From Bifidobacterium vansinderenii (lineage in GTDB: Bacteria > Actinomycetota > Actinomycetes > Actinomycetales > Bifidobacteriaceae), in NCBI RefSeq assembly GCF_002234915.1, contig NZ_NEWD01000007.1, positions 273,711 to 337,710 on the forward strand: DNA of 64,000 nucleotides, read 5' to 3'. How positions within the stretch are numbered: position 1 is the stretch's first letter; the number at the start of each line of letters is the position of its first letter. Below the pieces are notes generated by a model, which was not told where the DNA came from, made no database searches, and saw only the letters and a program-made list of their open reading frames with translations. Positions 7,871 to 17,923 of this stretch are shown here, piece by piece. A program made the position numbers and the translations under genes.

Positions 7871-9232
7871 ATGGCCCTGTTGACACCGAATGATATTCGT
7901 AACCATATTTTCCAGACGGTACGTTTCAAGGAAGGCTACGACATCGACGAGGTCGATGACTTCCTCGATGAGGTTACCGAAACGGTGGAGGCGCTGGGAA
8001 GTCAGGCTGCCCAGTCGGGTTCCACCCAGTCTCTGGGACCGGATGTGGCCGCGCTGAACGAGAAGATCTCCCAGCTGACCAACGAGAACAGCCAGCTGAA
8101 GGATCAGCTGGCCCAGGCTCAGCAGACCGCTCCCGAGGCCAAGGCGAATGATTCCGAACAGGTGCAGGCCCTCGCCAGCCAGAACGCCCAGCTGAAGAGC
8201 CAGGTGGACCAGCTCAACGCCCAGATCGACCAGCTGACTGCCCAGTCCGCCAAGAGCGATGGCGCCGCCAGCCAGCTTGAGGCCGAACGTCGCCGCGCCT
8301 CCGAGGTCGCCAACCAGCTTCAGGCCGCCAACGGCCAGATCCAGACCCTGAACGGTCAGCTTCAGGCCGCCAAGCAGCAGATCGCTTCGCTCCAGCAGGC
8401 CCAGAACACCGCCAACGGCCAGAACAACGATCAGATCGCCGCGCTCAACCGCGAACTCGAGGCCTCCAAGGCCCGCGAGGAGCAGCTGCGTCAGCAGCTC
8501 TCCAAGGTCGAGCCCTCCACCGAGACCGGCAGCCTGCGCAAGATCGCCGGTGCCGGTGCCGGTGCCACTACCGAGCCCGAGCGCGCCACCGCCATGCTCG
8601 CCCTGGCTATGCAGCTGCACGACCAGTACGTCGACAAGGGCAAGGCCCAGCGTGATCAGCTCATCGCCGACGGTCAGGCCAAGCACGAGGACGTCATCCA
8701 GAAGGCCGACGCCTACTCCAAGCGCATCCACCAGGATGCCGACGCCTACTCGCAGCGCGTGCACACCGAGGCCGACGCCTACGGCAAGAAGACTCGCAAC
8801 GACGCCGACGTCTACCAGGCCAAGACCCGCAACGAGGCCGACGACTACTCCGCCAAGACCCGCAAGCAGGCCGACGAGTACTCCAAGAAGACGCATTCCG
8901 AGGCCGATGCCTACAGCAAGCAGACCCGTGCCGCCGCCGAGCAGTACGATGCTCAGGTGCGCAAGGACACTGAGGCCGAGGCCAAGAAGATCCGCGACGT
9001 GGCCGACGAGTACGATCACCGTACCCGCAGCGCCGCCGACGACTACGCCCAGCAGGTCAAGGACAAGCTGTACACCGACTCCAAGGTCATCGAGGGCAAC
9101 ATCGAAGGCCTCAAGCAGTTCGAAGCCGAGTACCGTAGCCGCCTGACCGAGTTCCTCGGCCAGCTGACCACGCAGATCTCCGACACGAACAACTACCAGT
9201 CCATGCAGGACTTCAACGGCGGCAACCGCTGA
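7871..9232 (+). CDS. divIVA: DivIVA/Wag31-type polar growth and division protein with an expanded hendecad repeat
   Basis: 453 aa, far longer than typical DivIVA (160-280 aa). The conserved lipid-binding head starts MALLTPNDIRNHIFQTVRFK and contains GYDIDEVDDFLDEV. A first coiled coil runs to about residue 215 with Leu/Gln/Asn heptads. From about residue 280 to 400 there are about 11 tandem 11-residue units of the form xADAYSxxxRx (for example DADAYSQRVHT, EADAYGKKTRN, EADDYSAKTRK). The start at 7871 was chosen over 7853 because family members begin MALLTP. In actinobacteria the protein marks poles and curved membrane and directs wall synthesis. lspA follows after 14 bp. Confidence 0.95.
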   Translation: MALLTPNDIRNHIFQTVRFKEGYDIDEVDDFLDEVTETVEALGSQAAQSGSTQSLGPDVAALNEKISQLTNENSQLKDQLAQAQQTAPEAKANDSEQVQALASQNAQLKSQVDQLNAQIDQLTAQSAKSDGAASQLEAERRRASEVANQLQAANGQIQTLNGQLQAAKQQIASLQQAQNTANGQNNDQIAALNRELEASKAREEQLRQQLSKVEPSTETGSLRKIAGAGAGATTEPERATAMLALAMQLHDQYVDKGKAQRDQLIADGQAKHEDVIQKADAYSKRIHQDADAYSQRVHTEADAYGKKTRNDADVYQAKTRNEADDYSAKTRKQADEYSKKTHSEADAYSKQTRAAAEQYDAQVRKDTEAEAKKIRDVADEYDHRTRSAADDYAQQVKDKLYTDSKVIEGNIEGLKQFEAEYRSRLTEFLGQLTTQISDTNNYQSMQDFNGGNR

Positions 9233-9246
9233 TCGTTCCCGACTGT

Positions 9247-9798
9247 ATGACTGAGAACACTCCCGCAAGACGGCCGCGTACCCGCGTGGCCGTCTTCGCA
9301 TGCGTGGCCCTGGTGGCATTGGTCCTCGACCGAATCACCAAGAACATGGCCCTTTCCTCGCTGAGCACCGACCACGACGTCAGCGTGATTCCCGGACTGC
9401 TGTCGCTGCGACTGCTGCACAACCCCGGGGCGTCACTGGGCATGGGATCCTCCACCACGTGGCTGATTTCCCTGCTCGCCATCGTCGCGTCGATCGTCCT
9501 GCTGGCCGCCGGCGTGATGACCACGGACCGGCGGTGGGCCGTCTGCCTCGGTCTCGCATTCGGCGGTGCTATGGGCAATCTCATCGATCGCGTCATGTAC
9601 GCCACCGGATTCCTTGACGGCAGGGTGGTTGATTTCCTTAACTACAGCTGGTCCGTAGGCAATGTGGCCGACATCTGGCTGATGGTCGCCGGAATCGGTC
9701 TGGTACTGCTCATCGTCCTTTCCGTGCCGTTCAGGCCGATCCGGGAAGGAGCCGCCGACACCGCACCGCACGTACACGACAAGACGGAGGCGCGCTGA
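9247..9798 (+). CDS. lspA: Lipoprotein signal peptidase (signal peptidase II)
   Basis: 183 aa integral membrane aspartyl protease that cleaves prolipoprotein signal peptides after lipidation. Four hydrophobic segments are visible. Family motifs are VLDRITKN (usually VxDxxTK), LLHNPGASLGM, and the two catalytic aspartates in GNLIDRV (Asp114) and VGNVADIWLM (Asp142). The C-terminal tail is hydrophilic. It begins 14 bp after divIVA and its TGA overlaps the ATG of rluD by one base (TGATG), which indicates translational coupling. Confidence 0.95.
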   Translation: MTENTPARRPRTRVAVFACVALVALVLDRITKNMALSSLSTDHDVSVIPGLLSLRLLHNPGASLGMGSSTTWLISLLAIVASIVLLAAGVMTTDRRWAVCLGLAFGGAMGNLIDRVMYATGFLDGRVVDFLNYSWSVGNVADIWLMVAGIGLVLLIVLSVPFRPIREGAADTAPHVHDKTEAR

Positions 9799-10751
9799 TG
9801 CCCATCGTTCCAGCACCCGACGCCCTGATCGGCAAGCGTTTCGACGTGGCCGTGGCCAAGATGACCGGAGAATCCCGGTCCAAGGCCAGCGATTTGATCA
9901 CGACCGGTCAGGTCAAATTGCTCGGCCGCCCCTGCGACCGATCGACCACGCTGCTCGCCGGCGACATGGTCGAATTCGACATCGTCAAGCAGGAGCGTCA
10001 GCCCGAACCCATCGCCGACGACATGGCCATCGTCTACGAGGACGACGACGTGGTGATCGTCGACAAGCCGGTGGGAGTGGCCGCGCACGCATCCGTGGGC
10101 TGGACCGGTCCCACCGTGCTGGGCAGTCTGTTGCACCGCGGCGTGCACATCACCGACTACGGCGCCGCCGGACGACAGGGCATCGTCAGTCGACTTGACG
10201 TAGGCACCAGCGGACTCATGCTCGTATGCAAGTCCGAGCTCGCCTACAAGGAAATGCGTCGGCAGTTCTCTGAACACGAGGTCGTCAAGACGTATCACGC
10301 CGTGGCACAGGGGGATCTCGCTCAGGACAAGGCCACCATCGAGGCGCCGATCGGCCGCGCCAAGGTGTCCGACTTCCGGTTCACGGTCACGCCGAGCGGC
10401 AAGCCCGCCGTCACGCACTGGGATGTACTCGAACGGTTCGGCGAGGCCACGCTGGCCAAGATCAATCTGGAGACCGGACGCACGCATCAGATCCGCGTGC
10501 ACTTCTCGTCGATCGGCCACCCGCTGGTCGGCGACCACATGTATGGCGCCAATCCGAAGCTCGCCGAGGAACTGGGACTCGAACGCCAATGGCTGCACGC
10601 CATGGAACTCGACTTCCGGCATCCCCGCACCCGCATCTGGACGCATGTGGCCTCACACTATCCGGCCGATCTGCAACACGCGCTCGACGTACTGCGCGCA
10701 CGTCACGCCAGTCGCGAGGACGGTGCGACGGACGACATTGCCCGGATATAA
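9798..10751 (+). CDS. rluD: 23S rRNA pseudouridine synthase, RluD family
   Basis: 317 aa. It converts uridines of 23S rRNA to pseudouridine. An S4 RNA-binding domain occupies about residues 5-75 (KRFDVAVAKMTGESRSKASD). The catalytic domain has VVIVDKPVGVAAH, the active-site GIVSRLDVGTSGLML with Asp134, KTYHAVAQG and ETGRTHQIRVHFSSIGHPLVGD. SRLD replaces the more common HRLD. GGAGG precedes the ATG, which overlaps the lspA stop. The lspA-rluD-dnaE order is typical of actinobacteria. Confidence 0.94.
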   Translation: MPIVPAPDALIGKRFDVAVAKMTGESRSKASDLITTGQVKLLGRPCDRSTTLLAGDMVEFDIVKQERQPEPIADDMAIVYEDDDVVIVDKPVGVAAHASVGWTGPTVLGSLLHRGVHITDYGAAGRQGIVSRLDVGTSGLMLVCKSELAYKEMRRQFSEHEVVKTYHAVAQGDLAQDKATIEAPIGRAKVSDFRFTVTPSGKPAVTHWDVLERFGEATLAKINLETGRTHQIRVHFSSIGHPLVGDHMYGANPKLAEELGLERQWLHAMELDFRHPRTRIWTHVASHYPADLQHALDVLRARHASREDGATDDIARI

Positions 10752-10813
10752 CCCGGATATGAGCGAAACGCATCGGTCTAGTGTGACGATCGACGCCAAT
10801 AGGGCTATATGGA

Positions 10814-11386
10814 CTATATGAATGGTCCCGATACTCGCAGGACGACGTAGCCGAGTACGAGCAGACTGAGCACGATGCCGACGATCGCCATCCAGCCTCC
10901 TCTGGGCCGCAGCCCCGTCAGTTGGTTGGGTGTGCGGCTCGACACCACGCCGATGATGCCTGTGATCAGCGACAGCAGGCAGCCGGGCACCAGGAAAAAA
11001 CTCAGCAGGGCCACCACGATCGCTTCGAGGGTGCCATATTCCGTATACGAGTCATGCCGGCGGAATTCCAGGAACAAGCCCGCGACGAACCAGACCGTCA
11101 TCATGCACGGTACCGCGGCGGCGAACGATATGATCGAGCACACTGACCAGGGGCGGGGATTGGGAGTCGGAGCGGCGGCATAGGCGGCCATGCCAGGTTG
11201 CTGAGGCGCCGGTTGAAGCACCGGCTGAGGCGCTATGTATTGCGTGGAGGACGAATGCCGGAAGGGCTGCTCCTCGTTGGGCGCAGTACTGGGCATGTCA
11301 GTGCTCGGCACGCTGTTCGGCATGCCGTCGTCGTGAATGTACGCGTGTTCATGGTCGTTGTCGGGGAACGGGGTTGGGAAGACCAT
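10814..11386 (-). CDS. Small membrane protein with Pro/Gln-rich N-terminus (DUF4190-like)
   Basis: 190 aa, not assigned to a known function. About 80 residues are hydrophilic and rich in Pro, Gln, Ser and His (QPVLQPAPQQPGMAAYAAA), followed by three or four hydrophobic segments at about residues 90-112, 125-150 and 165-185. The layout resembles actinobacterial DUF4190-type proteins. The start at 11386 was chosen because AAAGGA lies about 8 nt upstream; a longer frame to 11500 has no ribosome binding site. It is convergent with rluD and divergent from dnaE, so it is its own unit. Confidence 0.75.
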   Translation of the reverse strand: MVFPTPFPDNDHEHAYIHDDGMPNSVPSTDMPSTAPNEEQPFRHSSSTQYIAPQPVLQPAPQQPGMAAYAAAPTPNPRPWSVCSIISFAAAVPCMMTVWFVAGLFLEFRRHDSYTEYGTLEAIVVALLSFFLVPGCLLSLITGIIGVVSSRTPNQLTGLRPRGGWMAIVGIVLSLLVLGYVVLRVSGPFI

Positions 11387-11577
11387 GGCTGGTCCTTTCG
11401 ATGATTGCGTAGTCGTCTCTTGGGAATGGATCGGTCGATCCGAGGCTCCGTCGTCGGAACCGTCCACGCCATCGTCGCCCATGCGCGGACCGGGCCGCAA
11501 GATCCGCCGACCAATGTGGTCGAACGTAGGAAACGCCTGAAATCACAACGAAAATGGGCTCGCCGAGCCCGTGAGGT

Positions 11578-14500
11578 ATGGTGGAATCTATGGCTGAATC
11601 GGGAAAGAACTTCGTACAACTGCACAACCATACGCATTATTCGCTGCTCGACGGTGCGTCGAAGATCCCGAATCTGGTGAACCGGGTCAAGGAACTCGGC
11701 ATGCCGGCCGTGGGCATCACCGACCACGGCAACATGCACGGCGCATACGAGATGTGGAGCACAGCGGTGAAGGCCGGCGTCAAGCCGATCATCGGCATCG
11801 AGGCATACGTGACGCCTGAGACCGCCCGACAGGACAAGTCCCGCGTGCACTGGGGCACCGAGGCGCAGCGACGCGACGACGTCTCCGGCGGCGGTCTGAT
11901 CACCCACCTGACCATGTGGGCGGAAACCGACGAAGGTCTGGTGAACCTCACCAAGGCCAGTTCCGTGGCCAACCTCGAAGGCCGCGTGATGCGCTACCCG
12001 CGTATGGACAAGGAGGTGCTCTCCACCTATTCGAAAGGCGTGATCGCATCCTCCGGCTGCCCGTCCGGCATCATCCAGACCAGGCTGCGACTCGGCCAGT
12101 TCGAAGAGGCTCTGCGCGCCGCCGGCGAGATGCAGGACATCTTCGGCCGCGACAACTTCTACATCGAGCTCATGGACCACGGTCTGAAGATCGAGACGCA
12201 GGTGACCAAGGACCTGTTGACCATCGCGAAGAAGCTGAACGCGCCGCTGCTCGCCACCAACGACTCCCATTACGTGCTCGAAGAGGACCGCGGAGCCCAG
12301 GACGCCATGCTGTGCATCAACTCCGGCAGCCGGCTCGACGACCCCGACCGTTTCAAGTTCGACGGCTCCGGCTACTACATCAAATCCGCCGAGGAGATGC
12401 GCGAACTGTTCAAGGAGCTGCCCGAGGCGTGCGACAACACGCTCGAGATCGCCGAACGCTGCAACGTGATGTTCGACGACAACGAGGACGGCGCGTTCAT
12501 GCCGCAGTTCGACTGCCCCGAAGGCTGGGACGAGACCTCCCTGTTCCTCAAGAAGGTGGAGGAGGGCCTCGAGAAGCGCTACGAGGGCAACGTGCCCGAA
12601 CACGTGTCCAAGCAGGCCGACTACGAGTGCGGCGTTATCTGCCAGATGCAGTTCCCCGGCTACTTCCTCGTGGTGTCCGACTACATCAACTGGGCCAAGG
12701 AGCACGGCATCATGGTGGGGCCAGGCCGAGGCTCCGCAGCAGGCGCCATGGTGGCCTACGCCATGGGCATCACCGAACTCGACCCGCTCGAGCACGGCCT
12801 GATCTTCGAGAGGTTCCTCAACCCGGAACGCGTGTCCCTGCCCGATATCGACGTGGACTTCGACCCCGACGGCCGCATGCGCGTGCTCGACTACGTGGCC
12901 GACAAGTACGGCCACGACAAGGTGGCCCAGTGCGTGATCTACGGCACCATCAAGACCAAACAGGCGCTCAAGGACTCCGCGCGCATCATGGGCTACGAGT
13001 TCTCCGTGGGCGAGCGCGTGACCAAGGCGCTGCCCCCGGCCGAGACCGGCGGCAAGGACATCAAGCTGCACGACATCTTCGACCCGAACGCCAAACGCTA
13101 CGCCGAGGCCCGCGAATACCGTGAACTGTACGAATCCGACCCCGACGTCAAGCGCATCACCGAGGAGGCCATGGGCATCGAGGGCCTGATCCGCCAAACC
13201 GGTGTGCACGCCTGCGCCACGATCATGGGATCCGAGCCCATCACCAACACGTCGCCGCTCCTGGAACGCACCGACGGCACCGTGACCACCACGTTCGAAT
13301 ACCACACGTGCGAAACGCTCGGCCTGGTCAAGATGGACTTCCTCGGCCTGTCCAACCTTACGGTGATCCGCGACACGCTGCGCAACATCGAGAACAACGG
13401 CAAGGATCCGATCGACTACACCAAGATCCCGCTGGACGACGAGGAGACCTACAAGCTGCTCTCCCGCGGCGACACGCTCGGCGTGTTCCAGCTCGATGGC
13501 GACGGTATGCGATCACTGCTGCGCACGTTGAAGCCCACCAACTTCAACGATATCTCCGCACTCATCGCCCTGTACCGACCGGGCCCTATGAGCATGGAAT
13601 CGCACACCAACTACGCCAAGCGCAAGAACGGACTGCAGAAGATCGAGCCGATCCACCCCGAACTCGACCAGCCGCTCAAGGAGGTGCTCGACGAGACCTA
13701 CGGTCTGATCATCTACCAGGAGCAGGTGCAGTCCGCCGCGCGAATCCTCGCCGGCTATTCGCTCGGCAAGGCCGACGTGCTGCGACGAGCCATGGGCAAG
13801 AAGAAGCCCGAGGTGCTGGCCAAGGAGAAGGTGCCGTTCTTCGCCGGCATGAAGGAGCACGGCTACTCCGAGGAGGCCGCTGAAGCCATCTGGGAGATCC
13901 TGGTCCCGTTCTCCGGCTACGCATTCAACAAAGCGCACTCCGCCGCCTACGGACTGATCTCCTACTGGACCGCCTACCTCAAGACCCACTATCCGGTCGA
14001 ATTCATGGCCGCCCTGCTGCAGGGCGCGTCCACCAACAAGGACAAGACCGCCCTCTACCTCGGCGAAGCCAGACGCATGGGCATCCAGGTGCTCTCTCCC
14101 GACGTCAACGAATCGGTCTACGAATACTCGGCAGTCGGCGACGTCGTGCGATTCGGTCTGGGCGCCATCCGTAACGTTGGTGAGAACGCCGTCAAGGAGA
14201 TCATCGAGGAACGCAACAGCCCGCGCGGCAAGTACGTGAACTTCATGGACTACATCAAGCGCGTGCCGCTCGCCGCACTCAACCGCAGACTCGTCGAATC
14301 GCTGATCAAAGCCGGTGCGTTCGACTCCATCGACCCGAACCGACGTGCGCTCTTCCAGATCCACGAGACGGCCATCAACCAGATCGTGCCGCTCAAACGC
14401 AAGGAGGCCGAAGGCCAGTTCGACCTGTTCGCCGACCTCGACGGGGGAGACGACGGCACCGACGACGCGATGGGCGACGCCGACGTGCAGATCCCCGACG

Positions 14501-15156
14501 TGGAGGAATGGGACAAGAAGACCAAGCTCAACTTCGAACGCGAGATGCTTGGCCTCTACGTTTCCGACCATCCGCTCAGCGGCATGAGCGCCGTGCTCGC
14601 CGGCCTGCGCGACATGTCCATTGCCCACCTGATCGACCGCGCCAAGACCATGCCCGACCGTGAGCAGGTGGCGCTCGCCGGCCTAATCACCGGCGTCGAT
14701 CGGCGTGTGTCGAAGAAGGGCAATCCGTGGGCGATCGTCACGATCGAAGATCTGGAAAGCTCCATCCAATGCATGTTCTTCGGCAAGGCGTACGAGTCGG
14801 CCGCCGCCGAAATGGCCCTCGACACCGTGGTGCGCATCCGCGGTCAGGTGGAGGTGCGAGACGAGACCGTGTCATTGCGCGCCACCGAAATGGAGGTGCC
14901 CACGCTCGAAGCGGAGGACGAGCGCTCGCTGGTGATCATGCTGCCCGAGGCGGCCATCGACCACGCCCATGTGGAGCGCCTGGCAGGGATCCTGCACCAG
15001 CATCCCGGATACTGCGAGGTGAAGCTCGCCGTCATGGACGCCAAGGGCGGGGTGACGATGCTGACGCTCGGCGACGGGTTCCGCGTCAAGCGCGACACGT
15101 CGCTGTTCGGCGAGATCAAGACCGTGTTCGGTCCGGCCTGTCTGGCCGCCGCCTGA
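11578..15156 (+). CDS. dnaE: DNA polymerase III alpha subunit
   Basis: 1192 aa, the replicative polymerase. The N-terminal PHP domain shows FVQLHNHTHYSLLDGAS and GITDHGNMHGA. The palm carries the catalytic aspartates in LPDIDVDFDPDGR near residue 422, preceded by VGPGRGSAAGAMVAYAMGI. The tandem helix-hairpin-helix region follows, then an OB-fold from about residue 1028 (VALAGLITGVDRRVSKKGNPW). An internal ATG at 11590 (MAESGK) has a better-spaced GGTGGA, so the true start may be 4 codons downstream. It ends the ftsZ-to-dnaE block and is followed by a separate acetolactate synthase unit. Confidence 0.97.
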   Translation: MVESMAESGKNFVQLHNHTHYSLLDGASKIPNLVNRVKELGMPAVGITDHGNMHGAYEMWSTAVKAGVKPIIGIEAYVTPETARQDKSRVHWGTEAQRRDDVSGGGLITHLTMWAETDEGLVNLTKASSVANLEGRVMRYPRMDKEVLSTYSKGVIASSGCPSGIIQTRLRLGQFEEALRAAGEMQDIFGRDNFYIELMDHGLKIETQVTKDLLTIAKKLNAPLLATNDSHYVLEEDRGAQDAMLCINSGSRLDDPDRFKFDGSGYYIKSAEEMRELFKELPEACDNTLEIAERCNVMFDDNEDGAFMPQFDCPEGWDETSLFLKKVEEGLEKRYEGNVPEHVSKQADYECGVICQMQFPGYFLVVSDYINWAKEHGIMVGPGRGSAAGAMVAYAMGITELDPLEHGLIFERFLNPERVSLPDIDVDFDPDGRMRVLDYVADKYGHDKVAQCVIYGTIKTKQALKDSARIMGYEFSVGERVTKALPPAETGGKDIKLHDIFDPNAKRYAEAREYRELYESDPDVKRITEEAMGIEGLIRQTGVHACATIMGSEPITNTSPLLERTDGTVTTTFEYHTCETLGLVKMDFLGLSNLTVIRDTLRNIENNGKDPIDYTKIPLDDEETYKLLSRGDTLGVFQLDGDGMRSLLRTLKPTNFNDISALIALYRPGPMSMESHTNYAKRKNGLQKIEPIHPELDQPLKEVLDETYGLIIYQEQVQSAARILAGYSLGKADVLRRAMGKKKPEVLAKEKVPFFAGMKEHGYSEEAAEAIWEILVPFSGYAFNKAHSAAYGLISYWTAYLKTHYPVEFMAALLQGASTNKDKTALYLGEARRMGIQVLSPDVNESVYEYSAVGDVVRFGLGAIRNVGENAVKEIIEERNSPRGKYVNFMDYIKRVPLAALNRRLVESLIKAGAFDSIDPNRRALFQIHETAINQIVPLKRKEAEGQFDLFADLDGGDDGTDDAMGDADVQIPDVEEWDKKTKLNFEREMLGLYVSDHPLSGMSAVLAGLRDMSIAHLIDRAKTMPDREQVALAGLITGVDRRVSKKGNPWAIVTIEDLESSIQCMFFGKAYESAAAEMALDTVVRIRGQVEVRDETVSLRATEMEVPTLEAEDERSLVIMLPEAAIDHAHVERLAGILHQHPGYCEVKLAVMDAKGGVTMLTLGDGFRVKRDTSLFGEIKTVFGPACLAAA

Positions 15157-15247
15157 CGTCGTCTTCGCAGGCCGTGCTCGGCATGGGAATCGGTACGGAC
15201 ATGTCAGTCACATGGTTACAATGGCGCTCATGCGTGAAGAGGAAACC

Positions 15248-16984
15248 ATGGAAAACACTGTACGAAACGACGCCGTGACGGCCACGGACGGCGGTGTCCC
15301 TGCAGGCGACGCTCCTGCGGACGGTCATGTGAAGACCGTCGCCGATCTGTTCGTCGAATGCCTGGTCAACGAGGGCGTCGAGGTGATCTACGGCATCCCC
15401 GGCGAGGAGAACATCCCGCTCATGGAGGCGATCGAGCGTGACGGGCGAATCCGGTTCGTGCTCACTCGCCACGAGCAGGGCGCCGGATTCATGGCCGCCA
15501 CCTACGGGCATCTGACCGGCAAGCCCGGCGTGTGTCTGGCCACGCTCGGCCCCGGCGCGCTGAACCTCACCCTGCCGGTGGCGCAGGCGAACGCCAGCAC
15601 CACGCCGCTCGTGGCGATCTGCGCGCAGGGTAGCATCGGACGTCTGTACAAGGAGTCGCATCAGATCGTTGACCTGGTGTCGGTGTTCAAGCCGCTGACC
15701 CAGTGGTCGTCGATGATCATGACGCCGGAATCCACGCCCGAGATGATCCGCAAGGCGTTCTCCATCTCGCAGCACAACCGTCCGGGCGCCACCTGTCTGG
15801 TCCTGCCGGAGGACATCGCCGAGATGCCGGCTCCGGCAGGAGCCAAACCACTGCCGCTGCCCAGGCCCACCCATCTCATGCCGGCCGACGACACGATCGA
15901 CGAGGCCGTGGCGCTGATCCGCGAGGCGAAGCGGCCGGTCATTCTGGCCGGCAACGGCGTCACCCGCGCCCACGCGCAGGACCGTCTGCGCGAACTGGCG
16001 GAACTGCTCAACGTGCCGGTTGCCACCACGTTCGAAGGCAAGGGTGTGTTCTCCGACAAGCTGCCCAACGCGCTCGGCGTGGTCGGCTTCATGCACAAGG
16101 ATTACGAGAACTTCGCGTTCGACACGGCCGACCTGATCATCGCCGTCGGATTCTCGATTCAGCAGTTCGATCCGAAGAAGATCAACCCGAACGACGACAA
16201 GACCATCATTCACATCAACACGTTCGTGGAGGATACGGACGCGCACTATTCGACGGCGCTCAACATCATGGCCGACATCGACCAGACGCTTGCCGTGCTG
16301 ATCGGCCGTCTGCGCTGGGAGGGTATCACGTTCGGCGACTCGCATCCGGCGATCCGCGAACTGCTCAACCGCGAATACACGTCCTGCGCCGACGATGATT
16401 CGTTCCCGCTGAAGCCGCAGCGCATCGTGTACGACACTCGCCGTGCGGTGGATGACGACGACGTGGTGCTCGTCGACACGGGTGCGCTCAAGATGTGGAT
16501 GGCGCGACTGTACCCCACGTACAAGTCCAATACCTGCGTGATCGACAATTCGCTGTCCACCATGGCGTGGACGTTGCCGGGCGCTGTGGCCGCGTCCATG
16601 GCTAACCCGGGCCGGCCCGTGCTCGCCGTGATGGGCGACGGCAGCTTCATGATGAACGTGCAGGAGATCGAGACGGCCGTTCGCTGCGGCTGCCGTATGG
16701 TGATCCTGGTATGGGTGGACGAGGCGTACGGCCTGATCAAGTGGAAGATGGACATCCACGACGGCAGCCACGAGTACGTGGACTTCAACAACCCCGACGT
16801 GGTGGCGCTCGGCGCGAGCTTCGGAGCCAAGGGCCATGAGATCGAAAGCGCCGACGAGCTCTACCCGGTGCTGCGCCATGCGCTGCGCTCCGGCAGCGGC
16901 GTGGACATCATCGCCTGCCCGGTGGACTACCGCGAGAACATGCGCCTCATCGAGAAGCTCGGCGACATCGACTTCTCCGGCTGA
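15248..16984 (+). CDS. alsS: Acetolactate synthase, catabolic (AlsS/BudB) type
   Basis: 578 aa thiamine-diphosphate enzyme that joins two pyruvates to acetolactate. The N-terminal cofactor domain has the catalytic Glu in LTRHEQGAGFMAATYG. The metal-binding motif is MGDGSFMMN with Asp464, then LVWVDEAYG with Asp491. The WVD form and its 27-residue spacing match FAD-independent catabolic enzymes (BudB) rather than anabolic IlvB, which ends in NN. No ilvN-type regulatory subunit follows. The start at 15248 has AGAGGA upstream; an upstream in-frame start at 15212 lacks a site. It lies 93 bp before the AzlCD exporter. The catabolic assignment is inferred from the motif. Confidence 0.85.
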   Translation: MENTVRNDAVTATDGGVPAGDAPADGHVKTVADLFVECLVNEGVEVIYGIPGEENIPLMEAIERDGRIRFVLTRHEQGAGFMAATYGHLTGKPGVCLATLGPGALNLTLPVAQANASTTPLVAICAQGSIGRLYKESHQIVDLVSVFKPLTQWSSMIMTPESTPEMIRKAFSISQHNRPGATCLVLPEDIAEMPAPAGAKPLPLPRPTHLMPADDTIDEAVALIREAKRPVILAGNGVTRAHAQDRLRELAELLNVPVATTFEGKGVFSDKLPNALGVVGFMHKDYENFAFDTADLIIAVGFSIQQFDPKKINPNDDKTIIHINTFVEDTDAHYSTALNIMADIDQTLAVLIGRLRWEGITFGDSHPAIRELLNREYTSCADDDSFPLKPQRIVYDTRRAVDDDDVVLVDTGALKMWMARLYPTYKSNTCVIDNSLSTMAWTLPGAVAASMANPGRPVLAVMGDGSFMMNVQEIETAVRCGCRMVILVWVDEAYGLIKWKMDIHDGSHEYVDFNNPDVVALGASFGAKGHEIESADELYPVLRHALRSGSGVDIIACPVDYRENMRLIEKLGDIDFSG

Positions 16985-17077
16985 GACGGTTCCTTTCGTT
17001 TCTCCTTCCTCGGGTCTACGATGGTCCGGTTGACTGCGCGGACGGACGGTATGGACCACGAGAAAGGAGCGGCGCGG

Positions 17078-17923
17078 ATGAGCGCTGACAGTGTTGAAAC
17101 GAAGACGAACGGCGGCGGGACCGTCGGGCGGGCGTTCCGCGCCGCGTTCCCGCTGACCGTGCCGATCGCCGCGGGATTCCTGTTCCTCGGCTGCTCGTAC
17201 GGACTGCTCATGCACGCCAAGGGATTTGCGTTCCTCTACCCGGTGTGCATGGCGTACTTCATCTTCGCCGGCTCGATGGAGTTCGTCACCGTGAACCTGC
17301 TGCTCAGCGCGTTCAATCCGATCGCCGCGTTCATGCTGGCGCTCATGGTCAACGCGCGTCACCTGTTCTATGGTCTGTCGATGCTCGGCAAGTACAAGAA
17401 CATGGGGTGGAAGAAGCCGTATCTGATCTTTGCGATGTGCGACGAGAGCTTCGCCATCAATTCGAGCGCGAAGATCCCGGAGGATGTGGACCGTGGCTGG
17501 TTCATGCTGTTCGTGAACCTGCTCAACCGATGGTACTGGATCGCCGGCACGGCGCTCGGCTGGCTGGTCGGCGGACTGCTGCCGATCAGCACGCACGGCA
17601 TCGAGTTCGTGCTCACCGCGTTGTTCCTAGTGATCTTCCTCGACCAGTGGATGGGCACGAAGGGCGGTCTGCGTCCCCACATGCCCGCGTTGATCGGCGT
17701 GCTGGCGTCGGCCGTGTGCCTGGCGCTGCTTGGCCCGGACAACTTCATGATTCCGTCCCTGATTTCCATGCTCGTGCTGTTCGTGGTGCTGCGTCCTTGG
17801 CTGGACGAGCTCAAGACCGGCGACGGCGGAGCGGATGATGGCGGAAGCGGCGCGAAGACCAATGACGAGGACCGTGAGAGCCATGACAATCGCGACCGTG
17901 ACAATGTGGAGGTGACGGCATGA
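17078..17923 (+). CDS. azlC: AzlC-family branched-chain amino acid exporter, large subunit
   Basis: 281 aa polytopic protein. AzlC with AzlD forms an exporter for branched-chain amino acids and their analogues. The family signature is visible in [49 protein letters not shown] and CDESFAIN. Six or more hydrophobic segments run to about residue 245. The C-terminal 35 residues are hydrophilic and Asp/Gly-rich, unusual for the family. GAAAGGAG precedes the ATG at 17078. The stop overlaps azlD by 4 bp (ATGA). Confidence 0.9.
   Translation: MSADSVETKTNGGGTVGRAFRAAFPLTVPIAAGFLFLGCSYGLLMHAKGFAFLYPVCMAYFIFAGSMEFVTVNLLLSAFNPIAAFMLALMVNARHLFYGLSMLGKYKNMGWKKPYLIFAMCDESFAINSSAKIPEDVDRGWFMLFVNLLNRWYWIAGTALGWLVGGLLPISTHGIEFVLTALFLVIFLDQWMGTKGGLRPHMPALIGVLASAVCLALLGPDNFMIPSLISMLVLFVVLRPWLDELKTGDGGADDGGSGAKTNDEDRESHDNRDRDNVEVTA

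Noticed and set aside
15116..17596. 826-codon open frame opposite acetolactate synthase
   Set aside because: Composition is low-complexity His/Arg-rich and mirrors codon bias of the real plus-strand gene, which has clear active-site motifs.
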